Source: Candidatus Gastranaerophilales bacterium
GTDB lineage: Bacteria > Cyanobacteriota > Vampirovibrionia > Gastranaerophilales > Gastranaerophilaceae
Direction: 5' to 3'
Length of the DNA stretch: 9,194 nucleotides
Assembly: GCA_900770525.1 (NCBI GenBank)
Contig: CAAHDT010000016.1
Span: 1-9,194, forward strand
Shown: positions 6,269 through 9,194 of the stretch, piece by piece
Layout of the letters: each line of letters starts with the position of its first letter
Position numbering within the stretch: position 1 is the stretch's first letter
Program-made: the position numbers and the translations under genes
Notes under the pieces: generated by a model
Seen by the model: the letters and a program-made list of their open reading frames with translations, nothing else
Database searches by the model: none
Told to the model about the DNA's origin: nothing

Positions 6269-6300
6269 TAAAGGCATTTTCTTTTAAGAAAATGCCTTTA
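6269..6300 (-). terminator. Intrinsic terminator of gyrA
   Basis: Arms TAAAGGCATTTTCTT (6269-6283) and AAGAAAATGCCTTTA (6286-6300) are perfect 15-base complements with a tight centre. On the minus strand they are followed by TTTAAATATC. The hairpin lies 22 bases after the gyrA stop and before the HD gene, which therefore needs its own promoter. Confidence 0.75.
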
Positions 6301-6322
6301 AAATCTCAATAATTAAGAAATG

Positions 6323-8881
6323 TTACTTATTATCTGAATTGCCATCAAGTAAACTTCCTTGTTCAACATTTGCATTTGCCTCAGCATCTGCTTTCATATT
6401 GTCCTTAATAATCGTTTCATCATTATCAGGGTTTGCAATTTTGTTTACTGAACATACAGTATCGTTGTCGGTCAAGTTTTGAGCTCGAACACCTGTTGCA
6501 GGTCTTCCTTGACGAGAGATTGAACCGGCATTCAATCTTGTAACAACGCCACTTGCAGTAACCATCATTATATCATCTGATTCTTTTACTATAGTTAAGG
6601 CAACCAGTCTTGATGCTGAAGATTTAAATTTAGTTGCAATTAAACCTAAACCGCCTCTGTTTTGAGTTCTGAATTCAGAAAGTTTTGTACGTTTTCCAAA
6701 ACCGTCAGATGTTACAACAAGCAAATCTGCATCATAATCACGAGGAACTATATCACAACCGATAATTTCGTCACCGGTTCTAAGTTTCATTGATGTTACA
6801 CCTCTTGCACTTCTGCCTAAAGGTCTTAAGTCTTCAATCGGGAATCTGATAGCCATACCGCAAGATGTACCGATAATTATTTCGTCTTTAGCTGTTGCAA
6901 GTTTAACCCAGCATAAACTGTCACCTTCATCCAAGCCAATTGCAATAATACCGTTACGTCTGATGTTAGAGAAGTTGTCTAACTCGATACGTTTGATGTA
7001 ACCTTTTTTAGTTAACATAATCAAATTCAAATCATTTGAGAAGTTACTTACCGGAACTACTGCGGTAATGGTTTCGTCTTGATCTATCGGAAGAACATTT
7101 ACAATCGGTAATCCCTTAGCTTGACGTCCGCCTTCAGGGAAGTCGTAAACGCTCAAGCTGTAAACTGTTCCCTTAGAAGAGAAGAACAATACTTTATCAT
7201 GCATCATTGCAGTAAAGAAGTGTTGAATGTCATCATCTTCCTTCGTTTTAATACCTGATTTACCACGAGTTGCACGGTTTTGACGCTCAAAAGTATCAAG
7301 AGAAATACGTTTCAAGTAACCCTGATGTGTAATAAATACAGCCATTGGCGTATTTGGTGTTAAATCTTCTATTGTAACTTCGCCTTGTTCAGGTAAAATT
7401 TGTGTTTTTCTGTCATCACCGTATTTTTCTTTATCTTCAAGGAGTTCTTTTTTGATGATATCAAGAATTTTTTGACGGCTTGCAAGAATATCTTCGTATT
7501 CTGCAATTTTTTTCAATAATTCGTCATATTCGGCTTTAACTTTGTCTTGTTCCAATCCTGTCAATCTTCTCAATTGCATTTCAAGAATTGCGTTAGCTTG
7601 GTCAATGTCAAGTCCGAATCTGCTCATTAAACCTTCGCGAGCTTCGTCTGTTGTTTTAGATTTTTTAATAAGTTCAATAACTTCGTCAATTGAACCTAAT
7701 GCAATAATCAAACCTGCTAAAATGTGGGCGCGAACTTTTGCTTTTTTCAAGAAGAAAATAGTTCTTCTTGTAACGATTTCTACTCTGTGTTCAACAAATT
7801 CACTCAAAACTTCGTACAAATTCATCAAACGAGGTTGTTTGCCACACAAAGCCAGCATATTTACACCGAAAGTTGTTGCAAGTTGAGTAAACTTAAATAA
7901 GTTGTTTTTAACAACATCAGGTTTTGCATCACGTTTAAGTTCAATAACTATACGCATACCCTCTCTATCGGATTCATCACGTATATCGGAAATTCCTGTA
8001 ATTCTTTGGTCTTTAACAAGTTCTGCAATTTTTTCTATTAACATTGACTTGTTAACTTGATAAGGAATTTCGGTGATAACGATAGCCGTACGAGTTTGAC
8101 GACCGCCACCGCCGGCAATTTCTTCAAAGTTTGCAACGGCTTGCATTTTGATAGAGCCTCTACCTGTTTCGTAAGCTTGTTTAATATCGCTTAATCCAAC
8201 GATAGTTGCAGCTGTCGGGAAGTCCGGTCCTTTAATGTATTCCATCAATTCTGCAACGGTAATATTCGGATTGTCGATTAAAGCAATAGTTCCGTCAACA
8301 ACTTCTGACAAGTTGTGAGGCGGAATGTTCGTTGCCATACCAACGGCAATACCTGAACATCCGTTAAGTAATAACATTGGAAGTCTTACCGGAAGGACAG
8401 ATGGTTCTTGTAGTGAACCGTCAAAGTTTGGTTCAAATTCAACTGTTTCACAATCAATATCAGCAAGCATTGATTGCGTAATTTTGTGCATACGGGCTTC
8501 TGTATAACGCATTGCAGCAGCGCCATCACCATCAACTGAACCAAAGTTTCCGTGACCGTCAACTACAAGGTATCTTGTGTTGAAGTCTTGAGCCAAACGA
8601 ACAAGTGCTTCATAAACAGAACTGTCACCGTGTGGGTGATATTTACCAAGAACTTCACCAACGATACGAGCACATTTCTTAAACGGCTTATCAGGTGTCA
8701 TACCAAGTTCATTCATTGCGTATAAAATACGTCTGTGAACAGGTTTTAGTCCATCTCTTACGTCCGGTAGTGCACGTCCGACGATTACACTCATTGCATA
8801 GTCGATATATGAACGTTTCATTTCTTCTCTAATATTAACCGGAACGATTTTACCGTCTTCAAACATATTTTGTTGGCTCAT
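6323..8881 (-). CDS. gyrA: DNA gyrase subunit A
   Basis: Breakage-rejoining subunit of gyrase; with GyrB it introduces negative supercoils. 852 residues, near the usual 820-880. The N-terminal winged-helix/tower region is complete, with active-site Tyr126 in AAMRYTEARM. The quinolone-resistance region reads HPHGDSSVYEALVR, with Ser87 (E. coli 83) and Glu91 (E. coli 87), a combination found in susceptible wild-type enzymes of many phyla. The C-terminal domain has about six blade motifs (RATRGKSG, GGRQAKGL, RRNGIIAIGL, GRSARGV, NRGGLGL, GRPATGV) and an acidic tail. The GyrA-box is QNRATRG (534-540) instead of QRRGGKG. ParC was considered; blade number and overall similarity favour GyrA, but gyrB is not in view. 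The start has GAAGGA 7 bases upstream. Confidence 0.95.
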   Translation of the reverse strand: MSQQNMFEDGKIVPVNIREEMKRSYIDYAMSVIVGRALPDVRDGLKPVHRRILYAMNELGMTPDKPFKKCARIVGEVLGKYHPHGDSSVYEALVRLAQDFNTRYLVVDGHGNFGSVDGDGAAAMRYTEARMHKITQSMLADIDCETVEFEPNFDGSLQEPSVLPVRLPMLLLNGCSGIAVGMATNIPPHNLSEVVDGTIALIDNPNITVAELMEYIKGPDFPTAATIVGLSDIKQAYETGRGSIKMQAVANFEEIAGGGGRQTRTAIVITEIPYQVNKSMLIEKIAELVKDQRITGISDIRDESDREGMRIVIELKRDAKPDVVKNNLFKFTQLATTFGVNMLALCGKQPRLMNLYEVLSEFVEHRVEIVTRRTIFFLKKAKVRAHILAGLIIALGSIDEVIELIKKSKTTDEAREGLMSRFGLDIDQANAILEMQLRRLTGLEQDKVKAEYDELLKKIAEYEDILASRQKILDIIKKELLEDKEKYGDDRKTQILPEQGEVTIEDLTPNTPMAVFITHQGYLKRISLDTFERQNRATRGKSGIKTKEDDDIQHFFTAMMHDKVLFFSSKGTVYSLSVYDFPEGGRQAKGLPIVNVLPIDQDETITAVVPVSNFSNDLNLIMLTKKGYIKRIELDNFSNIRRNGIIAIGLDEGDSLCWVKLATAKDEIIIGTSCGMAIRFPIEDLRPLGRSARGVTSMKLRTGDEIIGCDIVPRDYDADLLVVTSDGFGKRTKLSEFRTQNRGGLGLIATKFKSSASRLVALTIVKESDDIMMVTASGVVTRLNAGSISRQGRPATGVRAQNLTDNDTVCSVNKIANPDNDETIIKDNMKADAEANANVEQGSLLDGNSDNK

Positions 8882-8888
8882 TCTCTTT

Positions 8889-8894
8889 TCCTTC
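8889..8894 (-). promoter_or_regulatory. gyrA ribosome-binding site
   Basis: GAAGGA on the minus strand, 7 bases before the ATG at 8879-8881. This supports the chosen start; no competing start is visible between it and the promoter candidate. Confidence 0.75.
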
Positions 8895-8930
8895 TATTGG
8901 TAATTCTCAAATCTTTTTTATACTTTTCGG

Positions 8931-8944
8931 AAGGCAAATGCCTT
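8931..8944. repeat. Short inverted repeat in the gyrA leader
   Basis: AAGGCA-AA-TGCCTT, a 6-bp stem with a 2-base loop, lies about 50 bases upstream of the gyrA start inside the presumed leader. It lacks a T-tract. It could be a small operator or an RNA hairpin; no regulator is known to bind here. Confidence 0.5.
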
Positions 8945-8967
8945 AAAATCCCCTAAGTCATAGTTAT

Positions 8968-8976
8968 ATTGTAGCA
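8968..8976 (-). promoter_or_regulatory. Extended -10 promoter of gyrA
   Basis: TGCTACAAT on the minus strand (TGn plus five of six TATAAT bases), with predicted transcription start near 8960 and a leader of about 80 bases. No good -35 is seen, as expected for extended -10 promoters. A second AT-rich box (TATAAA) lies nearer the gene but has no supporting -35. Confidence 0.5.
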
Positions 8977-9045
8977 TAAAGATTTATTTTTGGGTAGTTT
9001 TAAATTTATCTTAACAGTTATTAAGGAGATAGAACATTTATAGGA

Positions 9046-9074
9046 TTGCGAAAAAGTGAAAAGTAAGGTATAAT
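9046..9074 (+). promoter_or_regulatory. Plus-strand promoter pointing out of the window
   Basis: TTGCGA (9046-9051) and TATAAT (9069-9074) are separated by exactly 17 bases. Transcription would begin near 9081, divergent from gyrA, and run through the GC-rich repeat at 9121-9158. No full gene follows before the window edge. Confidence 0.55.
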
Positions 9075-9120
9075 GAAAATAGCCTAAGGGTTTAAATGGG
9101 TAATACGAAAACCGCCAAGA

Positions 9121-9158
9121 ACCCCTCTACCAGCGGGAGAGGGGCAGGGGTGAGGGGT
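9121..9158. repeat. GC-rich inverted/G-tract repeat element
   Basis: CCCCTCT (9122-9128) pairs with AGAGGGG (9138-9144), and ACCCCTC (9121-9127) can instead pair with GAGGGGT (9152-9158), so two hairpins compete. The plus strand also has four G-runs (9135-9137, 9141-9144, 9147-9150, 9154-9157) with loops of 3, 2 and 3 bases, a canonical G-quadruplex motif. The composition is foreign to the AT-rich surroundings and resembles the widespread 'CCCTCTCC...GGGAGAGGG' dispersed repeats of bacterial genomes. The rest of 8882-9194 holds only the gyrA and plus-strand promoter signals; I see no credible gene there. Confidence 0.75.
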
Positions 9159-9194
9159 CTATTTAAAATAAAAACGATACCAAAATAGAACCAG

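Noticed and set aside
6323..8881. ParC (topoisomerase IV subunit) instead of GyrA, suggested by the missing canonical GyrA-box
   Set aside because: Six C-terminal blade motifs and full-length similarity fit GyrA; ParC usually has fewer or degenerate blades. Partner gene context would settle it.
9023..9028. AAGGAG as a ribosome site for a plus-strand gene
   Set aside because: No start codon at proper distance follows; the next bases (ATAGAACATTTATAG) open no frame.

Overview
The window is AT-rich apart from two GC-rich patches, and holds seven complete or near-complete protein genes plus one gene cut by the left edge. The mix points to a bacterium with type IV pilus or type II secretion-like pseudopilins, a cyanobacteria-like GyrA and low GC. 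I infer a gut-type non-photosynthetic relative of cyanobacteria (Gastranaerophilales/'Melainabacteria', Vampirovibrionia). That placement rests on family resemblance from memory and is moderately confident at best.

Left region (1-1125). A 5'-truncated gene encodes the C-terminal part of a pilin-like protein followed by a cysteine-containing C-type-lectin-like (CLec) domain. Its last ~26 variable-looking codons (750-827) switch abruptly to about 62% GC, and 21 of the 26 end in C (NNC). This is the pattern expected when AAC codons in a template are randomised at adenines. I read it as the variable region of a diversity-generating retroelement (DGR). The template repeat and reverse transcriptase are not in the window and would have to lie outside it. 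After the stop come a perfect 17-bp inverted repeat without a U-tract, a canonical intrinsic terminator, two nearly identical 30-bp direct repeats, and a bidirectional terminator between those repeats.

Middle region (1126-6230). This is housekeeping metabolism in alternating orientation: aroE (shikimate dehydrogenase, minus), a YkgJ-type cysteine-cluster protein (plus), lpd (dihydrolipoyl dehydrogenase with an unusually short interdomain linker, minus) behind a small secreted protein in the same operon, lipA (lipoyl synthase, plus) and an HD-domain hydrolase (minus). lpd and lipA together imply a lipoate-dependent complex (2-oxoacid dehydrogenase or glycine cleavage). Its E1/E2 or GCV genes and lipB are not here. 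Two plus-strand genes (the YkgJ-like gene and lipA) have a -10-like box ending about 6 nt before the ATG and no Shine-Dalgarno sequence, so they may be leaderless.

Right region (6231-9194). gyrA (minus) ends in a clear intrinsic terminator and has a good ribosome site and an extended -10 promoter. Upstream, a plus-strand promoter points out of the window. It leads into a GC-rich inverted/G-tract repeat (9121-9158) that looks like a dispersed repeat element and could fold as a hairpin or a G-quadruplex. No RNA gene, IS element or CRISPR array was recognised.
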